Positions 8,351 through 18,632 are shown, counted from the stretch's first letter. The stretch is 64,000 nucleotides of DNA from Comamonas antarctica (GCF_013363755.1 NZ_CP054840.1:3938001-4002000), one strand, 5' to 3'. The notes: a model not told the origin generated them from the sequence alone. Translations and numbers: made by a program.

Positions 8351-9604
8351 TCAGCGCGCCGGCAAGGCCTCGTCCAGCACTTCCACCCAATGCCGCACCG
8401 GCACCTCGGTGCCGCTTTGCAGGTGCGTGATGCAGCCGATATTGGCCGACAGGATGGCCACGGGCGGCGCTTCGCCGCAGGCCTCGCCCAGCGCATCGAG
8501 CTTGCGCTCGCGCAGCTGCGTGGCGATTTCCGGCTGCAGCACCGAATAGGTGCCGGCCGAGCCGCAGCACAGGTGCGATTCGTTGCGCGCCACGCGCAGC
8601 GCAAAGCCCAGCTGGCCCAGATAGGTCTCGACACCGCCACGCAGCTTCTGGCCGTGCTGCAGCGTGCAGGGCGGGTGGTAGGCCATGACGCCCGCGGGCG
8701 GCACGATCTTGCCTTGCAGCCGCTGCGCCAGCTCGGGCAGCAGCTCCGGCAGCAACTCGCTCAGGTCGCGCGTGAGCGCGCTGATGCGCGCCGCCTTGGC
8801 CGCATAGACCGGGTCATTGCGCAGCGCATGGCCGTAATCCTTGACCATCGCGCCGCAGCCCGAGGCATTCATGACAATGGCTTCGACCGCGCCGCTCTCG
8901 ACCTGCGGCCACCAGGCGTCGATATTGGCACGCATCTGCGCCAGCGCGCCGTCCTCGTCATTGAGATGGAACTTGACCGCGCCGCAGCAGCCCGCCTTGG
9001 GCGCGATCACGGTCTGGATGCCGGCCGCGTCGAGCACGCGCGCCGTGGCGTAGTTGATGCGCGGCAGCATCGCCGGCTGCACGCAGCCCGCCAGCAGCAT
9101 GAGCTTGCGCGCATGTTCGCGGGCGGGCCAGGCGCCGGCCGGGCGCGGCGCCGTGACCTTGGCCTGCAGCGCCTTGGGCAGCAGCGGGCGCACGGCCTGG
9201 CCCAGCTTCATGGCCGGGGCAAACAAGGGCGAGCTCAGGCCTTCCTTCAAGGCCCAGCGCTTGGCGCGCTCGGCCAGGGGCCGCTCGACCTGAGCATCGA
9301 CCACCTTGCGGCCGATATCGACCAGATGGCCGTACTGCACGCCGCTCGGGCAGGTGCTTTCGCAGTTGCGGCAGGTCAGGCAGCGGTCGAGGTGCAGCTG
9401 GGTGGAGCGCGTCGGCGCCTGGCCTTCGAGCACCTGCTTGATGAGGTAGATGCGGCCACGCGGGCCGTCGAGCTCGTCGCCCAGCAGCTGGTAGGTCGGG
9501 CAGGTCGCGGTGCAGAAGCCGCAGTGCACGCATTTGCGCAGGATGGCTTCGGCCTCGGCGCCCTCGGGCGTGCCTTGGTAGGCGGGGGCAAGTTGGGTTT
9601 GCAT
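8351..9604 (-). CDS. glcF: Glycolate oxidase iron-sulfur subunit
   Basis: A 417-residue subunit that passes electrons from the glycolate oxidase flavoproteins to the membrane. Two 4Fe-4S motifs lie near the N-terminus (CVHCGFCTATCPTY and CLTCRNCESTCPSG). Two CCG domains follow, with GCCGAVKFH, the GCGAMVKDYG segment and HLCCGSAGTYS. The start at 9604 gives the family N-terminus. glcE lies immediately upstream on the same strand, 25 bp away. Confidence 0.95.
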   Translation of the reverse strand: MQTQLAPAYQGTPEGAEAEAILRKCVHCGFCTATCPTYQLLGDELDGPRGRIYLIKQVLEGQAPTRSTQLHLDRCLTCRNCESTCPSGVQYGHLVDIGRKVVDAQVERPLAERAKRWALKEGLSSPLFAPAMKLGQAVRPLLPKALQAKVTAPRPAGAWPAREHARKLMLLAGCVQPAMLPRINYATARVLDAAGIQTVIAPKAGCCGAVKFHLNDEDGALAQMRANIDAWWPQVESGAVEAIVMNASGCGAMVKDYGHALRNDPVYAAKAARISALTRDLSELLPELLPELAQRLQGKIVPPAGVMAYHPPCTLQHGQKLRGGVETYLGQLGFALRVARNESHLCCGSAGTYSVLQPEIATQLRERKLDALGEACGEAPPVAILSANIGCITHLQSGTEVPVRHWVEVLDEALPAR

Positions 9605-9629
9605 GGCTACTGTCTTTGGAAGACCTGGC

Positions 9630-10739
9630 TCAGGCGAGCGGCAGCAGCCGCCCGGGGTTGAAGATGCCGGCGGGATCGAAGGCCTGCTGCAGGCGCGCCT
9701 GCAGCGCGGCCAGCGCGGGCGCAAGCGCCGTAGCCGATGTGGCGGTGGCGGCGGCCGCTTCTGGCTGGAACATCTGCGCCGTGCCGCCCGCCTGCGCCGC
9801 GAGCGCCTGCAGCTGCGGGCCCAGCGCGCGCGGCGCCTGCACCCAGCGCAGCGCGCCATGCCATTCGATCAGCGGCCCGCGCGCGCCTTCGGGCAGCGCC
9901 AGCACCGGGGCATGGGCCGGCAGCGACAGCCGCCACAGCGCCAGCGCCGGGTCGGCCAGACGCTCTTTGAACCAGGGCAGTTGCTGGTCGCGGCAGGCAT
10001 CCCAGTCGGCGGCCACGCGCGCATCGTCCTGGCGCTCGCCGCCCAGCAGGCTGCAGGCTGCCTGCACCGCGGCCTTGGCGCCGCGCAGGCGCAGGAACAG
10101 CGTGCCGCGGCCCGCATCCTCGAGCCAGCAGCTGGCGTTGAGCGGCAGCGGCTGGCCGCCCCAGGTATTGAGCCATTGCAGCGCCTGCGCCTGCGTGCAC
10201 TCGAAGCGCAGCGTGGCCTCGGCCGGGGCCATGGGCAGCACCTTGAGGCTGACCTCGGTGATCAGGCCCAGCGTGCCCCTCGAGCCGGCCATGAGCCGCG
10301 AGACGTCGTAGCCGGCCACGTTCTTCATGACCTGGCCGCCAAAGCGCAGCAGCTCGGCGCGGCCATTGAGCAGCTCGACGCCCAGCATGTAGTCACGCAC
10401 CGCACCGACGCTGGCGCGCGCCGGTCCGCTCAGGCCTGCGGCCACCATGCCGCCGACGGTCGAATCCAGGGAAAAGTGTGGTGGATCAAACGGCAGGCAC
10501 TGGCCCTGCGCGGCCAGCAGCGCCTGCAACTCGGCCAGCGCGGTGCCGGCGCGCGCGGTCACGACCAGCTCGCTGGGCTCGTAGCTCACCACGCCCTGCA
10601 GCGCGCGCGTGTCGAGAATCTCGCCGGCAAGCGCGCGCGCATGGAAGTCCTTGCTGCCGCCGCCGCGCAGGCGCAGCGGGGTGCGGTCGGCAATGGCGGC
10701 GCGCACGCGCTCGGTGATCTGGCTGAGGGCTGAATCCAT
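9630..10739 (-). CDS. glcE: Glycolate oxidase FAD-binding subunit
   Basis: A 369-residue FAD-linked oxidase. The N-terminal FAD_binding_4 domain contains RLRGGGSKDF, the SYEPSELVVTARAGT segment, and the flavin loop HFSLDSTVGGMVAAGLSGP near residue 100; GGQVMKNVAGYDVSRL follows. GlcE works with GlcD and GlcF to oxidise glycolate to glyoxylate. GlcD, the larger flavoprotein, is not adjacent: the gene upstream is amtB, so glcD must be elsewhere or be replaced. Confidence 0.93.
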   Translation of the reverse strand: MDSALSQITERVRAAIADRTPLRLRGGGSKDFHARALAGEILDTRALQGVVSYEPSELVVTARAGTALAELQALLAAQGQCLPFDPPHFSLDSTVGGMVAAGLSGPARASVGAVRDYMLGVELLNGRAELLRFGGQVMKNVAGYDVSRLMAGSRGTLGLITEVSLKVLPMAPAEATLRFECTQAQALQWLNTWGGQPLPLNASCWLEDAGRGTLFLRLRGAKAAVQAACSLLGGERQDDARVAADWDACRDQQLPWFKERLADPALALWRLSLPAHAPVLALPEGARGPLIEWHGALRWVQAPRALGPQLQALAAQAGGTAQMFQPEAAAATATSATALAPALAALQARLQQAFDPAGIFNPGRLLPLA

Positions 10740-10850
10740 GCCCAGATCGTAGCGGCAGGGGGCGCCACGCGGCTGCCTGGGGCGCGTGAATTTTTTGCAC
10801 GCAGGGTGTGAAGGTTGGGCCGTTGGGGGCACCGGAGGCGAGGCCCGTCA

Positions 10851-10877
10851 TCCTTCGACAGGCTCAGGACGAACGGT
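10851..10877 (+). repeat. Dispersed REP-like repeat, standard form
   Basis: CATCCTTCGACAGG then CTCAGGACGAACGG: the short standard form of the repeat family seen at 2343, 3829, 3967 and 53011. With the amtB terminator it is the only structure seen in the 10740-11055 gap. Confidence 0.75.
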
Positions 10878-10940
10878 TGCTTCCTTTGGCACTGACCTTG
10901 GCACAAGGCATCCTGTCGAAGTGTGGAAGTTTCTCCAGGC

Positions 10941-10966
10941 CAAAAAAAGGCCCACCGAAGTGGGCC
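10941..10966 (-). terminator. Rho-independent terminator of the glnK-amtB operon
   Basis: On the minus strand GGCCCACTTCGGTGGGCC forms a seven-base-pair stem with a TTCG tetraloop and is followed by TTTTTTT. It lies about 90 bp past the amtB stop codon. Confidence 0.88.
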
Positions 10967-11055
10967 AAGTTCCAGCGTCCGAGGAGAACCTGGTATTCGC
11001 AATGCGGGGAAGCAGACGGCCCTGCCACCAGCCAGAGGCCGTCTGTTCCGGGGGC

Positions 11056-12504
11056 TTACCGGACGTAAGCGGTTTCGCCGTGGGAGCTGATGTCCAGGCC
11101 CTGGCGCTCTTCTTCCTCGCTGACGCGCAGGCCGACCAGCAGATCCGCGATCTTGTAGGAGACAAAAGCCACGACACCCGACCACACCAGGGTCACGAGC
11201 ACGCTCTTGATCTGCACCCAGACCTGGTGGCCCATGGAGTAGTTGGCCGGCTCGACACCGCCCAGGCTGGCGGCGCAGAACACGCCTGTCAGGATGGCGC
11301 CGACGATACCGCCGACACCGTGCACGCCGAACACGTCGAACGCGTCATCGGCACCCAGCATGCGCTTGAGACCACCCACGCCCCAGACGCACAGCGGGCC
11401 GACGATCAGGCCCATCACGATGGCGCCCATGGGGCCGACGAAGCCGGCGGCGGGAGTGATGGCGACCAGGCCGGCCACGGCACCCGAGATCGCGCCCAGC
11501 ATCGAGGCCTTGCCCTTGTGCAGCGCTTCGGCAGCGAGCCACGACAGGGTGGCGGCGCCGGTGGCGACGATGGTGTTGACGAAGGCCAGGCCGGCAATGC
11601 CGTTGGCCGCGCCGGCGGAGCCGGCGTTGAAGCCGAACCAGCCAACCCACAGCAGCGAGGCGCCGACCATGCTCAGCGTCAGGCTGTGCGGGGCCATCGA
11701 TTCCTTGCCGAAGCCCAGGCGCTTGCCGATCACGTAGGCGCCGATCAGGCCGGCGATACCGGCGTTGATGTGCACCACGGTGCCGCCGGCGAAGTCCAGC
11801 GCGCCGTCTTCGGCCAGCAGGCCGCCGCCCCAGACCATGTGGGCCATCGGGATGTAGCTGAAGGTGAACCACAGCACGGCGAAGATCAGCACGGCGGCGA
11901 ACTTGATGCGCTCGGCGAAGGCGCCGACGATCAGCGCCACGGTGATGGCCGCGAACGTGGCCTGGAAGGACACGAACACGTATTCGGGAATCGTCGCCAG
12001 CGCGCTCGACAGCGTGTCGGGGGTGATGCCCTTGAGGAACAGCTTGTCGAAGCCGCCGAAGAACTTGCCCGCGCCGCCGAAGGTCAGCGTATAGCCGTAG
12101 ATGGTCCACAGCACGGTGATCAGCGAGAAGATCACGAAGACCTGCATCAGCACCGACAGCATGTTCTTGGAGCGGCCCAGGCCGCCGTAGAACAGGGCCA
12201 GGCCGGGGATGATCATCAGGATCACGAGCATGGTCGAGGTCAGCATCCAGGCGGTGTCGCCGGAGTTGAGCGTGGGCGCGGCGGCTTCGGCCGCGGCAGG
12301 TGCCTCGGCAACGGGAGCCGGAGCGGCCACTGCAGCGGCCTCGGGGGCCGGGGCGGCTACGGGCGCTGCGGCTTCAGGGGCGGCAGCAGCGGGTTCCGCC
12401 GTGGTCGTCACGGCAGGGGCTTCGGCAGGCGCGGTCTGCGCCAGCGCGAAACCGCCCGACAGCAGGCCCAGGCCGAGGCACAGGGAGGCAAGCAATTTTT
12501 TCAT
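11056..12504 (-). CDS. amtB: Ammonium transporter AmtB
   Basis: A 482-residue Amt/Rh channel protein that brings ammonium into the cell. After a signal-like first helix there is an unusual Ala/Pro/Glu linker of about 60 residues, then eleven membrane helices starting at NSGDTAWMLTSTML. Amt signatures are visible: FGGFDKLFLKG, GGTVVHINAGIAGLIGAYVIGK (part), and the histidine-containing FGVHGVGGIVGAI near the end. It lies 32 bp after glnK and is inhibited by GlnK in characterised systems. The sigma-54 promoter upstream of the porin likely drives all three genes. Confidence 0.97.
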   Translation of the reverse strand: MKKLLASLCLGLGLLSGGFALAQTAPAEAPAVTTTAEPAAAAPEAAAPVAAPAPEAAAVAAPAPVAEAPAAAEAAAPTLNSGDTAWMLTSTMLVILMIIPGLALFYGGLGRSKNMLSVLMQVFVIFSLITVLWTIYGYTLTFGGAGKFFGGFDKLFLKGITPDTLSSALATIPEYVFVSFQATFAAITVALIVGAFAERIKFAAVLIFAVLWFTFSYIPMAHMVWGGGLLAEDGALDFAGGTVVHINAGIAGLIGAYVIGKRLGFGKESMAPHSLTLSMVGASLLWVGWFGFNAGSAGAANGIAGLAFVNTIVATGAATLSWLAAEALHKGKASMLGAISGAVAGLVAITPAAGFVGPMGAIVMGLIVGPLCVWGVGGLKRMLGADDAFDVFGVHGVGGIVGAILTGVFCAASLGGVEPANYSMGHQVWVQIKSVLVTLVWSGVVAFVSYKIADLLVGLRVSEEEERQGLDISSHGETAYVR

Positions 12505-12536
12505 GGCAATCTTTCTGATCGGTACGGATGCAGGCC

Positions 12537-13618
<1,082 letters not shown>

Positions 13619-13657
13619 GAGGCTCTCCAGTTGTAAAAATTTTCGACAAACGGAGAA

Positions 13658-13674
13658 AAGCATGAACTGTGCCA
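13658..13674 (-). promoter_or_regulatory. Sigma-54 (RpoN) promoter of the porin-glnK-amtB operon
   Basis: The minus strand reads TGGCACAGTTCATGCTT, matching the -24/-12 consensus TGGCAC-N5-TTGCW, with GG and GC exactly 12 bp apart. Transcription would begin near 13648, about 30 nt before the porin ATG. Two NtrC-type sites lie upstream. Confidence 0.85.
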
Positions 13675-13738
13675 GCCAATGTCGGTCGAAGCCGCCACCG
13701 TGGGCCCGCATGTCCGGCGCGGTGCGCATTCAGGAGAA

Positions 13739-13801
13739 TGCACCTTGTTGGTGCAAAAAGACCGGCGTTCCCCTGGTGGCGGGCTGCACCAAAGTGGACG
13801 G
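13739..13801 (-). promoter_or_regulatory. NtrC enhancer sites upstream of the sigma-54 promoter
   Basis: TGCACCTTGTTGGTGCA at 13739-13755 is a perfect six-base-arm palindrome matching the NtrC consensus TGCACC-N5-GGTGCA. A weaker site, TGCACCAAAGTGGACGG, starts at 13785. They sit about 70-140 bp upstream of the -24/-12 element, the normal enhancer arrangement for nitrogen-limitation control. Confidence 0.8.
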
Positions 13802-13810
13802 CGCCTGCGC

Positions 13811-14614
13811 TCAGGGATGCCAGCGGGAACCGCGCACCGCCGCGGTGCTGGGCGTGCCTGCCAGTTCATACGACAGCTGCTTGGCCGTGGCCAGCAGCGC
13901 CTGGGCCAGCGCTTCGAGCTTTTGCACCGGCAGGCGCGAGGCCGGGCCCGAAATGCAGACCGAGCCGAACAGGCGCCAGTGCATGCCGAACACCGGCGCG
14001 GACACCGTGGCCACGCCCTGCTCGCGCTCGCCAATCGAGTAGTGGTAGCCGCGTTCGCGGATTTCCTCGTAGAGCGCGCCGGGTTCGCCCGAGAACGCCA
14101 GGATCACGCGGCCCGGCGAGCCCTTGTCGAGCGGCAGTTCCTCGCCCATGCGCACGTGGTGGCGCAGCGCCTGCGGGCCCTCGACGCGCACGATGCAGGT
14201 GCGCGCATTGCCTTCGCGCACATAGAACGCCGCGCTTTCGCCGCAGGCCAGCGTCAGCGCACGCAGCGCCGGCTCGAGCACGTTCTGCATATCGAAACCC
14301 GCCTTGTAGCGTGCTCCCAGCCAGCCCGCGGCCGATCCCAGGCGCCAGTCGCCGTCCTCGCGCTGGACCATGTAGCCGGACAGCGCGAGCGTGCGCGCAA
14401 GCCGCAGCACCGTGGTCTTGTGCAGCCCGCAGCGCCGGCTCAGCTCGGCCAGCGACAGGTGCGATTCGCCCAGTGCATAGGCGTCGAGGATCTGCAGCGC
14501 GCGCGCCACCGCGGTGACCGCGCCATTGGAGCCGGCCGGCTCGGCTGCGGACGCATCGGGTTGCGCCACGGCGGCCGTGGACAAGTTCTTGGGATCGGAG
14601 GCGGATGACTTCAT
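13811..14614 (-). CDS. IclR family transcriptional regulator
   Basis: A 267-residue regulator with a 30-residue N-terminal tail, an IclR winged helix (ALQILDAYALGESHLSLAEL, then GLHKTTVLRLARTL) and a C-terminal effector domain (FYVREGNARTCIVRVEG, RVILAF). It is divergent from the Bug-led catabolic operon at 14731, with a palindrome between them, so it very likely controls that operon. Effector unknown. The start at 14614 was chosen because the upstream extension overlaps the operator. Confidence 0.93.
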   Translation of the reverse strand: MKSSASDPKNLSTAAVAQPDASAAEPAGSNGAVTAVARALQILDAYALGESHLSLAELSRRCGLHKTTVLRLARTLALSGYMVQREDGDWRLGSAAGWLGARYKAGFDMQNVLEPALRALTLACGESAAFYVREGNARTCIVRVEGPQALRHHVRMGEELPLDKGSPGRVILAFSGEPGALYEEIRERGYHYSIGEREQGVATVSAPVFGMHWRLFGSVCISGPASRLPVQKLEALAQALLATAKQLSYELAGTPSTAAVRGSRWHP

Positions 14615-14624
14615 GGCGCAACAT

Positions 14625-14641
14625 GTTTCGCTGTACGAAAC
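14625..14641. promoter_or_regulatory. IclR-type palindromic operator
   Basis: GTTTCG-CTGTA-CGAAAC, a perfect six-base-arm inverted repeat ten bases in front of the iclR start codon and about 90 bp from the divergent Bug gene. A half-site, GAAACG, occurs downstream near 14657. Size and form fit IclR-family operators. Confidence 0.7.
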
Positions 14642-14730
14642 GGCATTGTATGGGTTGAAACGTTTTTTTAAACTGCACGCAACTACCAAAGCGCATTGAG
14701 GTAGTTGACAACTAAATCAATGGAGACAAC

Positions 14731-15735
14731 ATGCCAAAGACTTTTCGCCGTCACGCGTTGTTCGCGCCGCTGTGCGCCGCCACCCTGGGCCTCGTGGCAG
14801 CCGCCCTGCCCCTGGCCAGCGCGCACGCGCAGGCCACCTATCCTGCCAAGCCGATCCGCCTGATCGTGCCCTTCCCGCCCGGTGGCGGCACGGACATGAT
14901 CGCGCGCACCGTGGCGCAAAAGCTCACCGACCTGAACAAATGGACGGTCGTGATCGACAACCGCCCCGGCGCGGGCGGCAACCTGGGTGTCGATGCCGCG
15001 GCCAAGGCCGTGCCCGATGGCTATACGCTGGTCATGGGCCAGACCAGCAACCTGGCCATCAACGCCGCGCTGTACGCCAAGCTGCCCTACAACCCGCTCA
15101 AGGACCTGACGCCGGTGGCGCTGGTGTCGTCCTCGCCCATCGTGATGGTCACGGCCGCCGGTTCGCCCTACAAGACGATTGCCGATGTCGTGGCCGCGGC
15201 CAAGGCCAAGCCCGACGGCATCACGCTGGGCTATCCCGGCAATGGCACCGTGGCCCACCTCGCGGGCGAGCTGGCCCAGAACGCCACGGGCATCAAGCTG
15301 CGCCATGTGCCCTACAAGGGCGCGGCCCAGGCACTGACCGATGTGGTCAGCGGCCAGATCGATCTCTATGTGTCGTCCATTCCCACGCTGATCGGCCAGG
15401 TGCGCAACGGCAAGATGCACGCGGTCGCGGTCACCTCGGCCAAGCGCTCGGTGCAACTGCCGCAGACGCCGACACTGGCCGAATCCGGCTACAAGAACTT
15501 CGAGGCCATCACCTGGTTCGGCGTGCTCGCGCCCGCAGGCACGCCGCCGGCCATCGTGCAGCAGCTGAACAAGGCCATCAACCAGGCGCTGCAGCAGCCC
15601 GATGCGGCCGAACGCCTGCGCTCCGAAGGCGGCGAAGTGCTGGGCGGCTCCGTCGAGAACTTCCAGCAGCTGCTGAAGGCGGAAATCCCGCGCTGGGCGC
15701 AGATCGTCAAGGACTCGGGCGCCGGTCTCGACTGA
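14731..15735 (+). CDS. Bug-family (TctC-like) periplasmic solute-binding protein 1
   Basis: A 334-residue extracytoplasmic receptor. Residues 1-33 are a signal peptide ending AHAQ. Family motifs follow: YPAKPIRLIVPFPPGGGTDM, NRPGAGGNLG, then the central FGVLAPAGTPP. Such proteins bind carboxylates and usually serve a TctAB permease, or act as sensors. No tctA or tctB lies in this window. It heads an operon-like run with an RraA-like protein, a dehydrogenase and two more Bug proteins, so the ligand is probably the hydroxy- or oxo-acid handled there. Confidence 0.93.
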   Translation: MPKTFRRHALFAPLCAATLGLVAAALPLASAHAQATYPAKPIRLIVPFPPGGGTDMIARTVAQKLTDLNKWTVVIDNRPGAGGNLGVDAAAKAVPDGYTLVMGQTSNLAINAALYAKLPYNPLKDLTPVALVSSSPIVMVTAAGSPYKTIADVVAAAKAKPDGITLGYPGNGTVAHLAGELAQNATGIKLRHVPYKGAAQALTDVVSGQIDLYVSSIPTLIGQVRNGKMHAVAVTSAKRSVQLPQTPTLAESGYKNFEAITWFGVLAPAGTPPAIVQQLNKAINQALQQPDAAERLRSEGGEVLGGSVENFQQLLKAEIPRWAQIVKDSGAGLD

Positions 15736-15791
15736 CGCCTGGCAACCCGGCGCGCCGACCCGGCGCGCCCACACCACCACCGCAGATCACA

Positions 15792-15814
15792 GGACATGCC
15801 CCGGCGGCATGTCC
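15792..15814. repeat. Nine-base-arm inverted repeat
   Basis: GGACATGCC-CCGGC-GGCATGTCC, perfect arms with a five-base loop, between Bug 1 and the RraA gene. No T-tract follows. It could be an mRNA hairpin limiting read-through or an operator. Confidence 0.5.
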
Positions 15815-15826
15815 GCGGGATGCGCA

Positions 15827-15920
15827 CGCCCATTGCCCGCGCCCATTGCCCGCGCCTGTTGCACGCGCCTGTTGCACGCGCCTGTTGCACGCGCCTGTTG
15901 CCTGCGTCCTGTTACACGCG
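15827..15920 (+). repeat. Short tandem repeat, 13-bp unit
   Basis: Four consecutive units of CGCGCCTGTTGCA run from 15851 to 15902 (the last ends in C), preceded by two CGCCCATTGCC-like units and followed by a degenerate unit. It lies in the non-coding gap between Bug 1 and the RraA gene. Confidence 0.7.
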
Positions 15921-15960
15921 TCCCACCCTGCCCATTTCATTTCAACCGGACCACAGCACC

Positions 15961-16647
15961 ATGACCCAACTCCCCGAAATCATCCGCGATATCGAACGCG
16001 TGGCCCCCGACGTCGTGCGCCAGGCCGCGAGCTTCCAGGCCGCGATCCTGGCCGACGTCGCCGGCCGCCGCGGCACCATGCACGGCCGCGTCGCGCCCGT
16101 GCACCAAAACATGAAGGTGGCCGGCCCGGCATTCACCGTCGAAGTGCGCCCCGGCGACAACCTGATGATCCATGCCGCGATCGCGCTGGCCCAGCCCGGC
16201 GACGTGCTGGTCATCGACGGCAAGGGCGACCTGGCGGCAGCGCTGATGGGCACGCTGATGCTCAGCGCCTGCAAGAAGCTGGGCCTGGCCGGCGTGATCG
16301 TCGATGCGGCGATCCGCGACAAGCTTGAAATCCTCGAACTCGACTTTCCGGTGTTCAGCGCGGGCTTCAATCCCGCGGGCCCGACCAAGTACGTGCCCGG
16401 CCGCATCAACCACCCGATCTCGGCCGGCGGCACCAGCGTGAACCCGGGCGACCTGGTGGTTGGCGATGCCGACGGCGTGGTGGTGATCGAGCGCGCCAAG
16501 GCGCCGGGCATGCTGGCGCTGGCCGACAAGAAGGTCGCTGACGAGGCCGCACGCATCGAAGCGATCGCGCGCGGCGACACCGCCTCGAAGTGGCTGCCCG
16601 CCGCGCTGCGCGCCGCCGGCGTGCTCAAGGACGGAGAGTCGCTGTGA
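15961..16647 (+). CDS. RraA family protein, likely 4-hydroxy-4-methyl-2-oxoglutarate aldolase-type
   Basis: A 228-residue protein of the RraA/HMG-aldolase fold (about 210-230 residues). The metal and pyruvate-binding regions are visible: GDNLMIHAAIALAQPGDVLV, GDLAAALMGTLM near 90, and the GVIVDAAIRD catalytic segment near 115. In catabolic operons such proteins cleave 4-carboxy-4-hydroxy-2-oxoadipate-type intermediates or decarboxylate oxaloacetate. The neighbours, a 2-hydroxyacid dehydrogenase and Bug proteins, support a catabolic role rather than RNase E inhibition. Its stop overlaps the next start (GTGA). Confidence 0.85.
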   Translation: MTQLPEIIRDIERVAPDVVRQAASFQAAILADVAGRRGTMHGRVAPVHQNMKVAGPAFTVEVRPGDNLMIHAAIALAQPGDVLVIDGKGDLAAALMGTLMLSACKKLGLAGVIVDAAIRDKLEILELDFPVFSAGFNPAGPTKYVPGRINHPISAGGTSVNPGDLVVGDADGVVVIERAKAPGMLALADKKVADEAARIEAIARGDTASKWLPAALRAAGVLKDGESL

Positions 16648-17573
16648 GCACCATTCTCATTACCGGAGCCGACCTGGCAGCGCCGGCGCTGGAACTGCTG
16701 CGCGACTACGACATCGTCTACGCCGGCAAGACGCCCACCGAGGACAGCCTGGTCGCGCTGTGCCGCGCGCATGACCCGGTGGCCATCATCGTGCGCTACG
16801 GCAAGGTCGGCGCCGCGGTGATGGACGCCGCGCCCGCGCTGAAAGTGATCTCCAAGCATGGCAGCGGCACCGACACCATCGACAAGGTCGCGGCCCAGGC
16901 GCGCGGCATCGAAGTCGTTGCCGCCGTCGGCGCCAATGCCGCCGCCGTGGCCGAGCAGGCCCTCGCACTGCTGCTGGCCTGCGCCAAGTCCGTGGTCGAA
17001 CTCAATGACCGCATGCACGACGGCCACTGGGACAAGTCCACGCACAAGAGCCTCGAACTGGGGGGCCGCACCATCGGCCTGGTCGGCCTGGGGGCGATCG
17101 GCCTGCGCTTTGCGCGCATGGCCGATGCGCTGGGCATGCGCGTGATCGGCTTCGATCCGTACGCGCGCAAGCTGCCCGACTACGTGCAGAGCGTGGACCT
17201 CGCAACGATCTGGCGCGAGTCCGATGCCATCTCGCTGCACTGTCCGCTCACGGACGACAATCGCGGCCTGCTCGATGCGCAGACGCTGGCGCAGTGCAAG
17301 CGCGGCGTGATCGTGGTGAACACCGCGCGCGGCGGCCTGGTCGACGAAGACGCGCTGCTTGCCGCCGTGCGCTCGGGCCAGGTGATGAGCGCCGGCCTCG
17401 ACAGCTTTGCGGTCGAGCCCATGACCGCCGGCCATCCGTTCCAGCACGAGCCGCACTTCGTGCTGAGCCCGCATATCGGCGGCGTGACCAGCGATGCCTA
17501 CGTGAACATGGGCGTGGGCGCGGCAAAGAACCTGCTGCAGGTGCTGGCGCGCAGCGGCGCAGCCGCGCACTGA
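16644..17573 (+). CDS. D-isomer-specific 2-hydroxyacid dehydrogenase
   Basis: A 309-residue NAD-dependent dehydrogenase, reducing a 2-oxo acid or oxidising its D-hydroxy acid. The Rossmann motif GLVGLGAIGLRFARMADALG is near residue 142. The catalytic Arg lies in NTARGGLVDEDAL, the Glu follows in the SAGLDSFAVEP segment, and the His in LSPHIGGVT. The GTG start at 16644 overlaps the RraA stop by four bases, so the two are translationally coupled. Confidence 0.92.
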   Translation: MSTILITGADLAAPALELLRDYDIVYAGKTPTEDSLVALCRAHDPVAIIVRYGKVGAAVMDAAPALKVISKHGSGTDTIDKVAAQARGIEVVAAVGANAAAVAEQALALLLACAKSVVELNDRMHDGHWDKSTHKSLELGGRTIGLVGLGAIGLRFARMADALGMRVIGFDPYARKLPDYVQSVDLATIWRESDAISLHCPLTDDNRGLLDAQTLAQCKRGVIVVNTARGGLVDEDALLAAVRSGQVMSAGLDSFAVEPMTAGHPFQHEPHFVLSPHIGGVTSDAYVNMGVGAAKNLLQVLARSGAAAH

Positions 17574-17641
17574 CGCGAGGGCCTGGCGCCGCGGCGGGGT
17601 TGCCGCGGCGCCAGGCCCGCCCGATGAACCAGGAGACAAGA

Positions 17642-18610
17642 ATGTTCAAGAAATACCACGCGCTGGCGCTGCTGGCCCTTGCGGCAACGGCGCCCGGCAT
17701 CCAGGCGCAGACCTATCCCGCCAAGCCCGTCAAGCTGGTGGTGGGCTTTGCCGCGGGCGGCCCGACCGACGTGGTGGCGCGCGCGTTTGCCGACCATGCA
17801 AGCCGCGCGCTGGGCCAGCCCTTCGTGGTGGAGAACAAGCCCGGCGCCAACACCATTCTCGCGGCCGCAGCCGTGGCCGCCGCGCCCAATGACGGCTACA
17901 CGCTGCTGTTTGCCGCCACCAACCACACGATGATTCCCGCGCTCTACGCCAGCCAGGTGAAGTTCGATGCGCAGCGCTCGTTCCGCCCGGTCTGCAGCGT
18001 CGCGACCAGCCCCACGGTGCTGGTGGTGGGCCGTTCCATGCCGATCAAGACCCTGGGCCAGTACATCGACAAGGCCAAGAAGGAACCCGGCCGCGTGACC
18101 GCGGGCAGCGCCGGCAGCGGCAGTTCGGGACATTTCGCCACCGAGATCTTCGCGCGCGCCCAGCGCATCGATCTCAACCATGTGCCCTACAAGGGCGCGG
18201 CGCCGGTCATCACCGATTTGATGGGCGGGCAGATCGACAGCTCGTTCGCGACGCTGGGCTCGGTGCTGCCGCAGATCCAGAGCGGCAAGCTGGCCGCGCT
18301 GGCCGTGGGCGCGCCGCAGCGTTCGCCACTGCTGCCCGGCGTGCCGACATTCGCCGAAGCCGGCGGCGGCAGCTATGCGGCCGACGCCTGGTATGGCGTG
18401 CTCGCCCCCGCGGGCATTCCAGCCCCGGTGGCCCAGGCCCTGGAGCGCACGGCCACCGAATTCGCCAGCAGCGAAGCCACGGTGCAGAAGCTGCGCCAGC
18501 TGGGCCTCGACACGTCCGCCACCTGCGGCGCGGCGTTTGCCACCCAGCTCGGGCGCGAAGTCACGACCTACTCGCAGATCGCCAAAGACCTGAACCTGCA
18601 AGCCAACTAG
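17642..18610 (+). CDS. Bug-family (TctC-like) periplasmic solute-binding protein 2
   Basis: A 322-residue receptor with a signal peptide (residues 1-22, ending IQA-Q), then YPAKPVKLVVGFAAGGPTDV and NKPGANTILA. It has an unusual pair of cysteines (FRPVCSVATS and TSATCGAAF) that could form a disulfide in the periplasm. It stands 68 bp after the dehydrogenase and 22 bp before a third Bug gene. Sequence divergence from Bug 1 implies a different ligand. Confidence 0.92.
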   Translation: MFKKYHALALLALAATAPGIQAQTYPAKPVKLVVGFAAGGPTDVVARAFADHASRALGQPFVVENKPGANTILAAAAVAAAPNDGYTLLFAATNHTMIPALYASQVKFDAQRSFRPVCSVATSPTVLVVGRSMPIKTLGQYIDKAKKEPGRVTAGSAGSGSSGHFATEIFARAQRIDLNHVPYKGAAPVITDLMGGQIDSSFATLGSVLPQIQSGKLAALAVGAPQRSPLLPGVPTFAEAGGGSYAADAWYGVLAPAGIPAPVAQALERTATEFASSEATVQKLRQLGLDTSATCGAAFATQLGREVTTYSQIAKDLNLQAN

Positions 18611-18632
18611 ACCCAAGAACCGGAGACATCCC

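Noticed and set aside
15827..15920. CRISPR-like array
   Set aside because: The 13-bp units are directly adjacent with no spacers, so it is a simple tandem repeat.
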